Below, one piece after another: positions 34,967-43,870 of a stretch of 64,000 nucleotides of DNA (its first letter is position 1; the number at the start of each line of letters is the position of its first letter). A program made the translations under genes and the position numbers. A model generated the notes under the pieces. It saw nothing but the letters and a program-made list of their open reading frames with translations, was not told where the DNA came from and ran no database searches. The DNA is from Paracoccus laeviglucosivorans (GTDB lineage Bacteria > Pseudomonadota > Alphaproteobacteria > Rhodobacterales > Rhodobacteraceae): the NCBI RefSeq assembly GCF_900182695.1, contig NZ_FXTK01000016.1, forward strand, positions 1 to 64,000. The letters are read 5' to 3'.

Positions 34967-35629
34967 TCAGACCGCCTTCGCGGCAAATTCTTCAAGCGCG
35001 GCGATGTCGGCTCGTGCCAATGCGCCGGTCGCCTTTGCGATCAGCGGCACCGGCCAATTCCACCATGCAAGCGGCAGCAACCGCGCGATTATGGCATCAT
35101 CGAAACGCATCCTGATGACACGTGCCGGATTTCCCGCGACGATGGCGTAATCGGGAACGCAGCCGCCCACCACAGCCCCCGCCCCGATGATGACGCCATT
35201 GCCGATCCGCGCGCCGGGCAGCACACGCGCCCCGTCACCGATCCAGACGTCATGGCCGATCACCGTATCCGGCAAGCCGCTGATCTGGTCGATGTAATCG
35301 CCCACCCGCGCGTGATCAAAGATCGCAAAAGGATAGGTCGAGACCCCCGCCATCGGATGGTTGGCCGAGGCGGTGATGATCCGCACCCCATCCGCGATCT
35401 GGCAGAAGCGCCCGATATGCAGCATCTCGGGCGCACCGGGATAGGTATAGGGGGCCAGCCGCACCGCCCAGTCATCCGGCGGATCGAAGCTGCTGGCATA
35501 GGTGAAATCGCCGATCCGGATATTCGGATGGTCGATCACGCGGTTCAGATGGACAAGCCCGCGATTGGGCGTGCCATCTGCGAAATGCATGGGATGGGGC
35601 TGGGCCGCATCAAGGAAACTGGCAGTCAT
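34967..35629 (-). CDS. Vat/CatB-type O-acetyltransferase
   Basis: The 220 residues form a left-handed beta-helix of hexapeptide repeats (IGHDVWIGDGARVLPGARIGNGVIIGAGAVV). FASANHPM-like residues (ITASANHPM) hold the catalytic histidine position of the streptogramin/chloramphenicol (xenobiotic) acetyltransferase group, and VAGNPARVIRMRF is typical of that group. It is predicted to acetylate a hydroxyl using acetyl-CoA in the cytoplasm. Resistance is not implied; many chromosomal homologues have unknown substrates. A six-codon leader frame and a promoter candidate precede it. Confidence 0.8.
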   Translation of the reverse strand: MTASFLDAAQPHPMHFADGTPNRGLVHLNRVIDHPNIRIGDFTYASSFDPPDDWAVRLAPYTYPGAPEMLHIGRFCQIADGVRIITASANHPMAGVSTYPFAIFDHARVGDYIDQISGLPDTVIGHDVWIGDGARVLPGARIGNGVIIGAGAVVGGCVPDYAIVAGNPARVIRMRFDDAIIARLLPLAWWNWPVPLIAKATGALARADIAALEEFAAKAV

Positions 35630-35664
35630 GGAGCATTCCTTTTCAAATCCGTCCGGTCAGGGGG

Positions 35665-35685
35665 TCAGATGTGAAAAAGGTCCAT
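35665..35685 (-). CDS. Short leader frame MDLFHI upstream of the acetyltransferase
   Basis: ATG at 35685, six codons (M D L F H I), then TGA. AAGGAG stands eight bases before the ATG, a better ribosome site than that of most genes here. It ends 36 bases before the acetyltransferase start. Short translated leaders precede several inducible acetyltransferase and methyltransferase resistance genes, so a translational-attenuation role is possible but only inferred. Confidence 0.35.
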   Translation of the reverse strand: MDLFHI

Positions 35686-35712
35686 GACACTTACTCCTTG
35701 GTTGCGCGGGCC

Positions 35713-35741
35713 AACCTAGTATGGAACCTGCCTAAAATCAA
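35713..35741 (-). promoter_or_regulatory. Candidate promoter for the leader frame and acetyltransferase
   Basis: On the minus strand TTGATT (35741-35736), a 17-base spacer, and TAGGTT (35718-35713), directly after the stop of the GFA-type gene. Transcription would start about 20 bases before the leader frame. Confidence 0.45.
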
Positions 35742-35742
35742 G

Positions 35743-36156
35743 TCACAGGTGGCGCGTCTCGGGTGCGGGGTTCCACCAGTTGTCATGCGCGCCATCGGCG
35801 TAATGTATCGGAGCGGCGATCAGTTCGGCTTCGGGGACATCATCCAGCGCACCCACGCAGACCATGACAAAGGCGCCGCCCATTTCCGCAATCTCGCCAT
35901 GGGTCCACAGCCGCGTGCCACATCGGGCGCAGAAGTGGTGGTGCATGTTCACGCCGTCATTCTGCGCGCGCGGCGTTTCGGCCAGATACTCGGCCCCTGC
36001 CGTCACGCGGAAACCATCGGGATCGGGCAGGCGCATTTCCCAGTAACGCATCTTGCGGCAGAAACGGCAGTTGCAGCGCATCGTGCCCTCGGCCAGATCG
36101 CCCTGCGCTTCGAAATGCACCGCGCCGCAGAAACAGCTTCCGTGATAGGTCTTCAT
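35743..36156 (-). CDS. GFA/CENP-V-type zinc-binding protein
   Basis: The 137 residues contain the zinc ligands of the GFA family: CFCGAVHF near the N-terminus, CNCRFC (residues about 28-33) and CARCGT (about 77-82). The family was named for a glutathione-dependent formaldehyde-activating enzyme, but most members have no proven activity. The ATG at 36156 has GGAGGG eight bases upstream; that site is in the loop of a perfect 10-bp inverted repeat. It stands apart from the downstream acetyltransferase, which has its own promoter candidate. Confidence 0.85.
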   Translation of the reverse strand: MKTYHGSCFCGAVHFEAQGDLAEGTMRCNCRFCRKMRYWEMRLPDPDGFRVTAGAEYLAETPRAQNDGVNMHHHFCARCGTRLWTHGEIAEMGGAFVMVCVGALDDVPEAELIAAPIHYADGAHDNWWNPAPETRHL

Positions 36157-36185
36157 GGTCGAACCCTCCGTTGGTTTCGACCATG
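36154..36185 (-). promoter_or_regulatory. Inverted repeat with the GFA ribosome site in its loop
   Basis: CATGGTCGAA (36154-36163) and TTCGACCATG (36176-36185) are perfect 10-base arms around a 12-base loop that contains GGAGGG on the coding strand. The start codon is in the 3' arm. In RNA it would display the ribosome site in a loop and hide the AUG in a stem; as DNA it could be an operator. Confidence 0.6.
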
Positions 36186-36212
36186 ATGCATCGGGCCTGC
36201 TGACAGAACCTG

Positions 36213-37103
36213 TCAGCTAAGCTTCTCCTCGAAAAAGGCCGAGGTGCGGCTCCAGGCCAGTTTCGCGGCTTCTTCGTCATATCGCGGCGTGGTGTCGTTG
36301 TGGAAACCATGCTGCGTGCCAGGATAGATGAAGCCCTGATATTCCTTGCCGTTTTCCTTCAGCGCTGCCTCATAGGCGGGCCAGCCCGCGTTGATGCGTT
36401 CGTCGTTTTCGGCGTAATGGATCAGCAGCGGCGCCTTGATCTGCGCTACCTCCTCGGCCCGCGGCTGACGGCCATAGAACGGAACCGAGGCCGACAGATC
36501 GGGATAGGCCACCGCCAGCGCATTGCAAACGCCGCCGCCATAGCAGAAGCCGACCGCGCCGACCTTGCCGGTGCTGTCGTCATGGTCGCGCAGGAATTCA
36601 TAAGCGGCGAAGAAATCCTCCATCAGCTTGGCGGGGTCCAGACTGGCCTGCATCTCGCGGCCCTGTTCGTCATTGCCGGGATAGCCGCCGATCGAACTTA
36701 GCCCGTCCGGTCCGAAGGCCAGATAGCCCGCCTTGCCCAAGCGCCGCACCACATCGGCGATGTATGGGTTCAAGCCGCGATTTTCGTGGACGACCAGCAC
36801 GGCGGGCAGCTTGCCCGCAGCATCCGCAGGCCGGGCCATCAGGCCGGAAATGCGCCCGTTCCCCTCGGGGCTGTCATAGCTGACCGTCTGCACCCTGATC
36901 GAGGGATCGTCGGCAGGCACCTGCTGGGCAAGCGCGTAATTCGGCTTCAACGCCTCGAAGATCGCGGCCGCGCTTAGGCCCACGGTCGCGAATTGCGCTG
37001 CCTGCGCCATGAAATCGCGCTTGCTGATGCGGCCATGCACATAGCCGTCGAAAATCTCAAGGATACGGGGATCGAAATCGGAAGCCTTCTTGCGGTCGGT
37101 CAT
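36213..37103 (-). CDS. Dienelactone hydrolase family protein
   Basis: An alpha/beta hydrolase of 296 residues from the ATG at 37103 (MTDRKKASDFDPRI). The nucleophile is the Cys in VGFCYGGGVCNALA, with LVVHENRGLNPYI upstream and YPGTQHGFHND carrying the catalytic His; Cys-Asp-His is the dienelactone hydrolase triad. Residues 25-65 (SKRDFMAQAAQFATVGLSAAAIF) look like an export-type segment without the twin arginine, common in this subfamily. Substrate unknown. A 7-bp palindrome (CTGACAG-aac-CTGTCAG, 36200-36216) overlaps its stop. Confidence 0.85.
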   Translation of the reverse strand: MTDRKKASDFDPRILEIFDGYVHGRISKRDFMAQAAQFATVGLSAAAIFEALKPNYALAQQVPADDPSIRVQTVSYDSPEGNGRISGLMARPADAAGKLPAVLVVHENRGLNPYIADVVRRLGKAGYLAFGPDGLSSIGGYPGNDEQGREMQASLDPAKLMEDFFAAYEFLRDHDDSTGKVGAVGFCYGGGVCNALAVAYPDLSASVPFYGRQPRAEEVAQIKAPLLIHYAENDERINAGWPAYEAALKENGKEYQGFIYPGTQHGFHNDTTPRYDEEAAKLAWSRTSAFFEEKLS

Positions 37104-37192
37104 GGCGCGCGCCCCTTCTGGTTTCGGTGGCATCAGGCTAGCACGCAAAGCCGCCCCGCCCCCTCACGAAACCGTCAGGGGGCGGCAGGTTC

Positions 37193-38767
37193 TTAGATAT
37201 TTCCGGCCGACATCTCATTGGCGATGTGGTCGGCCTGCCGGATCGCCAGTGCCACGATAGTCAGCGTCGGGTTTTCCGCCGCCCCCGTGGTGAACTGGCT
37301 GCCATCCGAGATATACAGGTTTTCCACCTGATGACTGCGGCCCCATTTGTTCACCACCCCGTCGTCAGGCTTTTCCGACATGCGGTTGGTGCCCAGATTG
37401 TGGGTCGATGGGTATGGCGGCGTCGGCAGCGTCCGCGTGGCCCCGACCGCGCGATAGATCGCCTGCCCCTGCGCATAGGCATGGTTGCGCATGGCGATGT
37501 CGTTCGGATGGTCGCTGAAGTTGACATTCGCGACCGGCAGGCCATGGGCATCCTTGGTTTCGGACAGGGTGACGCGGTTGTCGGCCTGCGGCATATCCTC
37601 GCCCACGATCCACATGCCGGCCATGTTTTCATAGCTGTCCAGCGCCGTGGTGAATTCGCGCCCCCATGATCCGGGGTCCAAAAACGCCGCCATGAAGGGG
37701 ATGCCAAGGCTCAGCGTCTCGAACTCATAACCGCCGACGAAGCCGCGCGACGGGTCGTGCCGCGCCTCGTCCCTGATGATCCCGGCCATGGTGGTGCCGC
37801 GCCACATCCGCACGGGCTTTTCGAACACGCCATAGACCGATCCAGTGGTGTGGCGCATATAGTTCCGCCCCACCTGACCCGAGGCATTGCCAAGCCCGTC
37901 CGGGAACATGCTGCTGGCCGAATTCAGCAGCAGGCGCGGGGATTCGTAGCTGTTGCCCGCCACACAGACCAGCCGCGCCTTTTGCATCTGCAACTGGCCG
38001 TCCTTGTCGAAATATTCGACCCCAGTCACCTTGCCCTTGTCGTCATGCAGGATGCGGGCGACATGGGCATGGTCGCGAACCTCAAGGTTGCCGGTCGCCT
38101 CGCCCCGCGGAATATCGGTATAGGCAGCCGACCATTTCGCGCCCCATTTGCAGCCCTGAAAACAGAAGCCGGTCTGCTGGCATGAAATCCGGTCGTCATA
38201 TTCGACGCTGTTGATCGCCATGTTGCCGGTGTGGACTTCCTTGTAACCCAAGGCCAACGCGCCCTTTTCCAGCACCTTGTAATTGTTGCTGCCCGGCAGA
38301 CGCGGACGCCCGCCAACGCCGGAAACGCCCAGCTTGGCCTCGGCCTTGTCATACCACGGTGCCATCTCGGCATGATCCAGCGGCCAGTCCAGCAGGCTTG
38401 CGCCCTCGACCGCGCCATAGGTGGTGCGCGCCTTCCATTCATGTTCCTGAAAGCGCAGGCTCGCCCCGGCCCAGTGGATCGAGGTGCCGCCGACCGCCTT
38501 GACGATCCATGCAGGCAGCCCCGCGAAATCCTTGGCCACGCGCCAATCGCCGCTGGTCGTGCGTGGATCGGTCCAGGCCAGCTGGCCGAAGCTTTCCCAT
38601 TCGTCGTTGATGTAATCCTCGGGCAGATAGCGCCCGCCCGCCTCCAGCGCCACGACCTTGACGCCCTTTTGCGCCAGTTCGTTGGCCAGCACACCGCCAC
38701 CCGCGCCGGTGCCCACAATGACGACCACGCTGTCGTCCGTCAGTTCGAATTTGCGCGCTTGTGCCAT
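37193..38767 (-). CDS. GMC-family dehydrogenase, large subunit
   Basis: The 524-residue flavoprotein begins with an FAD-binding Rossmann motif (VVVIVGTGAGGGVLANELA) and a following LEAGGRY. The C-terminal region has THNLGTNRM and ISDGSQFTTGAAENPTLTIVALA, where the GMC active-site His/Asn normally lie. CxxxGxCxxGCxxG-like cysteines (CQQTGFCFQGCKWG) are typical of the gluconate/sorbitol dehydrogenase group. It pairs with the small subunit gene 12 bases upstream. Likely a periplasmic sugar or sugar-acid dehydrogenase carried out by the Tat signal of its partner; no cytochrome c subunit gene is adjacent. Confidence 0.88.
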   Translation of the reverse strand: MAQARKFELTDDSVVVIVGTGAGGGVLANELAQKGVKVVALEAGGRYLPEDYINDEWESFGQLAWTDPRTTSGDWRVAKDFAGLPAWIVKAVGGTSIHWAGASLRFQEHEWKARTTYGAVEGASLLDWPLDHAEMAPWYDKAEAKLGVSGVGGRPRLPGSNNYKVLEKGALALGYKEVHTGNMAINSVEYDDRISCQQTGFCFQGCKWGAKWSAAYTDIPRGEATGNLEVRDHAHVARILHDDKGKVTGVEYFDKDGQLQMQKARLVCVAGNSYESPRLLLNSASSMFPDGLGNASGQVGRNYMRHTTGSVYGVFEKPVRMWRGTTMAGIIRDEARHDPSRGFVGGYEFETLSLGIPFMAAFLDPGSWGREFTTALDSYENMAGMWIVGEDMPQADNRVTLSETKDAHGLPVANVNFSDHPNDIAMRNHAYAQGQAIYRAVGATRTLPTPPYPSTHNLGTNRMSEKPDDGVVNKWGRSHQVENLYISDGSQFTTGAAENPTLTIVALAIRQADHIANEMSAGNI

Positions 38768-38779
38768 GTCCCCGCCCCC

Positions 38780-39301
38780 TTACAACCAGTCGATGTCGTC
38801 GAAGCCGCGGTTGATGTAACCGCCCTGCGAGAATGACTCGCCCTCATAGCCGAACAGCGGCCAGATCTCTTTCTGGTTATAAAGCCCGGTCACAAGGCCA
38901 CCGCGCACGGTCTGGAAAAACGGCGTGTCCTGAACGCTGCGCAGGATTGCCACGCGGTCCGCTTCCCACCCGGCAGCGACATAGCTGTCAAAGCCCGCCT
39001 GTTTCGCGGCCTCGTTCAGCGCGGCGATGCCTTCGCTGACCATCGCCTTTTTGTCCTCGGCGTCATAGGCCTTGACCGCGATGGCATAGAAACGATCCCC
39101 GATCCGGTCATGCGGATAGATGTCGCGTGCCATCTGCACCAGAGTCGCCATCTCCTGCTCGCTGATCGAGGTCACCTCGACCGCCCAGGCCGCGTCGGGT
39201 GCGGCGATGAAGCCCGCCCCCACGACCGTCAGGGCGCCCAACGCCGCCGCGCGCGACAATAGCGCGCGACGGGTCAGACCTTGCTTGCTAAGTCCCGTCA
39301 T
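38780..39301 (-). CDS. Gluconate 2-dehydrogenase subunit 3 family protein (Tat-exported)
   Basis: The 173 residues begin with a Tat signal: TRRALLSRAAALGALTVVGAGFIAA, cleaved near AWA. The mature part fits the small (gamma) subunit of membrane-bound gluconate dehydrogenases (MATLVQMARDIYPHDRIGD, YGYEGES-like FGYEGESFSQGGY). In that system the small subunit carries the flavoprotein across the membrane. It is the first gene of the pair with the GMC dehydrogenase. Confidence 0.88.
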   Translation of the reverse strand: MTGLSKQGLTRRALLSRAAALGALTVVGAGFIAAPDAAWAVEVTSISEQEMATLVQMARDIYPHDRIGDRFYAIAVKAYDAEDKKAMVSEGIAALNEAAKQAGFDSYVAAGWEADRVAILRSVQDTPFFQTVRGGLVTGLYNQKEIWPLFGYEGESFSQGGYINRGFDDIDWL

Positions 39302-39347
39302 TCTCTCCTCCCTATGGGTCTTCGCGCCCCTCCCAAGGCGCGGGTCG

Positions 39348-39743
39348 TTAAAGGTAGCGGCCTCCGCGTTGCAGCACCTCGATCTGGTATCCGTCAGGAT
39401 CGGCGATGAAAAAGAAGCGTGCGATCACCTCGCCGCCCGGCGCGAAATCGACCAGCTTGCGCGGCGCAAAGCCCGCAGCCTCCAGCCGGGCATGCAGCGC
39501 ATCCACGTCATCGACCGAAAAGGCGACATGGCCATAGCCGTCGCCAAGATTATAGGGTTCGGTGCGGCCCTTGTTGACCGTCAGCTCAAGCTCGGTCTCG
39601 GCCTCGCCATTCGACAGATAGATCAGGGTGAAGGTTTCGAAATCCAGCCGCTCGGCGACCTTCAGGCCGAAGACCTGATCGTAGAAGGCTGTGGATTTCG
39701 CCTCGTCCAGCACGCGGATCATGGAATGGATGTATTTCGCCAC
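39348..39743 (-). CDS. Glyoxalase I-like (lactoylglutathione lyase) protein
   Basis: The 131 residues form a vicinal-oxygen-chelate fold: IHSMIRVLDEAKSTAFYDQVFGL and GYGHVAFSVDDVDALHARLE, then FIADPDGYQIEVLQRG with the metal-binding Glu. The metal ligands H6, E56/E57-type, H and E are visible. It resembles GloA, which converts methylglyoxal-glutathione hemithioacetal to lactoylglutathione, though other lyases share the fold. It stands 46 bases before the dehydrogenase pair. Confidence 0.85.
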   Translation of the reverse strand: MAKYIHSMIRVLDEAKSTAFYDQVFGLKVAERLDFETFTLIYLSNGEAETELELTVNKGRTEPYNLGDGYGHVAFSVDDVDALHARLEAAGFAPRKLVDFAPGGEVIARFFFIADPDGYQIEVLQRGGRYL

Positions 39744-39825
39744 ATGGGCCTCCGGTCTTGGTCTTTGTCGGACCAGACTAGGCGCGGGCCGCGCGGGGCG
39801 GGTAGTAGCGGATTACTACAGGCGT

Positions 39826-40113
39826 TTATTCTGCGGCGATGCCATGGGCGGCGGTATCTTCGCCCAGATGGATCGTGCAGGTGCAGCGCAGAAGCGAGGT
39901 GAAATTCCGCGCCTCGCCGTGCTGTTCCAGCACCTCGGCATGAAGCTTCGAGATGAAGGCAGGCGTGGTCAGTCCCTCACGCGCGGCGATCTGGTCAAGG
40001 ATACGCCAGAACGCCCGCTCCAGCCGGATCGAGGTGGATTGCCCGTTCAGGCGAAGCCGCCGCGTCACGGACACGTAGCGTTCGGGATCCTGCCCGGCAA
40101 AGATCTGGCACAT
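39826..40113 (-). CDS. Ribbon-helix-helix domain protein
   Basis: The 95 residues include RRLRLNGQSTSIRLERAFWRILDQIAAREGLTTPAFISKLHAEV, the pattern of the RHH_4 type ribbon-helix-helix domain (SIRLE strand, then two helices). Such small proteins bind DNA as dimers or act as antitoxin-like regulators; no toxin gene is next to it. It lies between the second tuf terminator and the glyoxalase gene. Confidence 0.7.
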   Translation of the reverse strand: MCQIFAGQDPERYVSVTRRLRLNGQSTSIRLERAFWRILDQIAAREGLTTPAFISKLHAEVLEQHGEARNFTSLLRCTCTIHLGEDTAAHGIAAE

Positions 40114-40253
40114 CGGCTTGATCGCCTTCTTCTGGTGGTCCGCCGATTTTGGGCCAAAGCAGCGCGGCGGTCAATCTGGCGGAAAGTTGGGGGGCGCAGG
40201 CGGGCAAAGCACGTTGGTCAGCGCCGGTTCCCCGTCAGGGTCTTTCCCAAGCG

Positions 40254-40279
40254 AAAAGGCCGCCCCATTCGGAGCGGCC
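40254..40279 (-). terminator. tuf (copy 2) terminator, distal hairpin
   Basis: Identical to 13088-13113: GGCCGCTCC, loop GAAT, GGGGCGGCC, TTTTCG on the minus strand. Sequence identity between the two tuf loci begins here, at 40251 and 13085. Confidence 0.85.
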
Positions 40280-40320
40280 CTGCGTCGCCATGATATCCGC
40301 AGGCGGATCACCCGGCGAAA

Positions 40321-40348
40321 GCGAAAGGGGCGCGGTTCACCGCGCCCC
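40321..40348 (-). terminator. tuf (copy 2) terminator, proximal hairpin
   Basis: Identical to 13155-13182: a 9-bp GGGGCGCGG stem followed by TTTCGCTTTC on the minus strand. Confidence 0.75.
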
Positions 40349-40416
40349 GATCTCAGATCAGGATCTTCGACGCATCCATGGGGGCGCGTCTCACGATCAG
40401 CCAGCAAGCGATGCTT

Positions 40417-40438
40417 ACTTGATGATCTTCGACACGAC
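40417..40438 (-). repeat. Relic of a tuf 3' end downstream of tuf copy 2
   Basis: The same 22-base copy of the terminal tuf codons (VVSKIIK, TAA stop) as at 13251-13272, at the same distance from the live stop codon. Confidence 0.7.
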
Positions 40439-40458
40439 CGGTCTGGCGCGTCAGATCA

Positions 40459-41634
<1,176 letters not shown>

Positions 41635-41696
41635 CATGGCCTCCTATCGGGGGGGCCACCCGCGCGACAGCCCCCGTCGTGATACATCCGCCGCGA

Positions 41697-41724
41697 CTTA
41701 TATTTGCACAGGGGAAAAATCAAG
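41697..41724 (-). promoter_or_regulatory. Candidate promoter of tuf copy 2
   Basis: On the minus strand CTTGAT (41724-41719), a 16-base spacer, and TATAAG (41702-41697), about 60 bases before the ATG. The -10 is good. Confidence 0.55.
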
Positions 41725-41852
41725 GGCGGCAAACACCTCTGGCGAAGCCGCGCGGACAGTGCCACACTCACGGAACCGGGGCTGTCCCCGGCTGTTGTAG
41801 CAATTGCCGGAGACCTGCACCTGCGGGTCCCAATTCCATGTCGGAGGACAAG

Positions 41853-42788
41853 ATGAGCCTGATGAAGTCTCTCGCCCGCGTTGCGGCTGGTGTTATGCTG
41901 GCCAAAGGGGTCGGCGCCATGATGAAGAACGCCCAAGGCGGAGCAACCGCAGGTCGGCGGCCCTCCGGTGGCATTCTGGACGATCTGTTGAAAACCAACA
42001 CCGCCCGTTCGGGCAGCACTCAGGCAGGTGCCGGCGGCGGTCTGGGCGACATGCTGGGCCAGGTGCTGGGCGGTCGCGCCGGCTCGGGTTCCAGCTATGG
42101 CGGCGCGCATTCGCCCGCAGGCCGTGCCTCGGGTGGACTGGGCGGCATCCTTGACCAACTGACCGCAGGCCGTGGCGGTTCGACCAGCGCAGGCGCCGGT
42201 GGCGGTCTGGGCAGCATCCTTGCAGGTGGCGCCGCAGCAGGCGGCATCGGCGGCATTCTTGGCGAACTGCTGGGTGGCGGTCAGGCCAAGGCTGGCACCA
42301 CCGCAGCACCCGGCACTGCCTCGGGCGGTCTGGCGCAGAAAGGCGCGCAGGCCAGCAACGATTCGAGCTTTGGCGAGCTGTTTAACGACGCGCTGTCCAA
42401 CAATGGCGAACCGGCCACCCAGCCCACCGCCGAACAGAACGCCCTTGCCGGTCTGATGCTCAAGGCGATGATCCAGGCCGCCAAGGCCGATGGCGAAATC
42501 GACGAACAGGAACGCGCCCACCTGATGAAGGAATTCGGTGAGCTGGACGAGGATGAGCGTCAGTTCATTCGCGACCAGATGGCCGCGCCGGTCGATGCCA
42601 AGGGTCTGGCAGCGCAGGTTCCCGAAGGTTATGGCGCGCAGGTCTACCTGATGTCGCTGATGGCCATTGATTTCGACAACCGCAAGGAAGCCGAATATCT
42701 GCACGAACTGGCAACCGCGCTGAATCTGGACAAGGCCACCGTGAACGGCATCCACGATCAGGTCGGTGCGACCAACCTTTACGCCTGA
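41853..42788 (+). CDS. DUF533/TerB-like protein with glycine-rich region
   Basis: The 311-residue protein begins MSLMKSLARVAAGVMLAKG; GGAGG lies a few bases before this ATG (41853), so an ATG five codons earlier is less likely. The middle (about 60-170) is low-complexity and rich in G, A and S with repeated GAGGGLG-DMLGQ / SILAGG segments. The C-terminal 110 residues (LAGLMLKAMIQAAKADGEIDEQERAHLMK…) form a TerB-like helical domain with an acidic EF-hand-like pattern, as in DUF533 proteins. Possibly membrane-associated; function unknown. It is divergent from tuf copy 2 and its end overlaps dinB by 10 bases. Confidence 0.8.
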   Translation: MSLMKSLARVAAGVMLAKGVGAMMKNAQGGATAGRRPSGGILDDLLKTNTARSGSTQAGAGGGLGDMLGQVLGGRAGSGSSYGGAHSPAGRASGGLGGILDQLTAGRGGSTSAGAGGGLGSILAGGAAAGGIGGILGELLGGGQAKAGTTAAPGTASGGLAQKGAQASNDSSFGELFNDALSNNGEPATQPTAEQNALAGLMLKAMIQAAKADGEIDEQERAHLMKEFGELDEDERQFIRDQMAAPVDAKGLAAQVPEGYGAQVYLMSLMAIDFDNRKEAEYLHELATALNLDKATVNGIHDQVGATNLYA

Positions 42789-43870
42789 TCGAACAGGCCA
42801 AGCTGGCGTGGGGCGGGTTCCGCCCCCGCTTCCTCCAACGCCGAAAGCGTGATCCCCAGCAGCCGCACCCCATGCGGGTCGGCAAAGACCGGCCCCAGCA
42901 ATTCGCAGGCAATCGCCAGCACCTGATCGCGGCTCTCCACCGGCACGGCAACCGAGCGCGCCCGCGTGATCTGCCGGAAATCCCCGTATTTCACCTTCAG
43001 CGTCACGGTCCGACCGGTCAGCGAATTGCGTGTGGCATGGCGCCACACCTTGTCCGCCAGTGGCCCAAGCTCGACGCAGGCTGCCGACAGATCGCGCAGA
43101 TCGTCGAAAAACGTGTTCTCGGCTCCGATGGATTTGCGGATGCGGTCGGGGCGCACCTCGCGATGGTCGATGCCGCGGGCGATGTTCCAGTAGTAAGTGC
43201 CGGACTTACCGAAACGCGCGGTCAGAAACTCCAGACTTTGCCGCAGCAGGTCTGCGCCGGTCTGGATGCCATGCGCCTCCATCCGGGCTGCCGTGGCCGG
43301 ACCGATGCCGTGAAAGCGGCCGATGGGCAGGGATTGCACGAAACCCGGCCCGGCCTCGGGCGGGATGACGAACAGCCCGTCGGGCTTGCGCTGATCGGAT
43401 GCAAGCTTGGCCAGAAACTTGTTGTAGCTGACGCCAGCCGATGCCGTCACCCCCGTCGCCGCGCGGATACGGGCGCGGATCTCCTGCGCGATGCGTGTGG
43501 CCGTGCGGCCCTGCAAATGGTCGGTCAGGTCCAGATAGGCCTCGTCCAGCGACAAGGGCTCGATCAGCGGGGTGTAGTCGGCAAATATCTCGCGGATCTG
43601 CTGGCTGACGGCGCGGTAGACCTCGAAGCGCGGCTTGACGAATATCAGGTCGGGGCACAGCCGACGCGCCCGCATCGACGGCATGGCCGAGCGCACGCCG
43701 AACCGCCGCGCCTCATAGCTGGCGGCCGCGACCACGCCGCGCTGGATGCCGCCCACGGCGACAGGCTTGCCGCGCAGATCAGGATCGTCGCGCTGCTCGA
43801 CCGAGGCATAGAACGCATCCATATCCACATGCACGATGCGGCGGACACGTTCCGGCCCCGGCTCGGTCAC
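42779..43870 (-). CDS. dinB: DNA polymerase IV (Y-family)
   Basis: The 363 residues show the Y-family catalytic sites VHVDMDAFYASVE (near residue 13) and IEPLSLDEAYLDLT with the acidic pair, then the helix-hairpin-helix GRFHGIGPATAARM and the little-finger domain. The C-terminus RQLGLFDQA is a beta-clamp-binding motif. It performs error-prone lesion bypass. Its start overlaps the ygfZ stop by four bases. No clear LexA box was found. Confidence 0.95.
   Translation of the reverse strand: MTEPGPERVRRIVHVDMDAFYASVEQRDDPDLRGKPVAVGGIQRGVVAAASYEARRFGVRSAMPSMRARRLCPDLIFVKPRFEVYRAVSQQIREIFADYTPLIEPLSLDEAYLDLTDHLQGRTATRIAQEIRARIRAATGVTASAGVSYNKFLAKLASDQRKPDGLFVIPPEAGPGFVQSLPIGRFHGIGPATAARMEAHGIQTGADLLRQSLEFLTARFGKSGTYYWNIARGIDHREVRPDRIRKSIGAENTFFDDLRDLSAACVELGPLADKVWRHATRNSLTGRTVTLKVKYGDFRQITRARSVAVPVESRDQVLAIACELLGPVFADPHGVRLLGITLSALEEAGAEPAPRQLGLFDQA

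Noticed and set aside
36200..36216. CTGACAG-aac-CTGTCAG palindrome as a terminator of the dienelactone hydrolase gene
   Set aside because: It overlaps the stop codon and no T run follows, so it is not a plain terminator; too little evidence to call it an operator.
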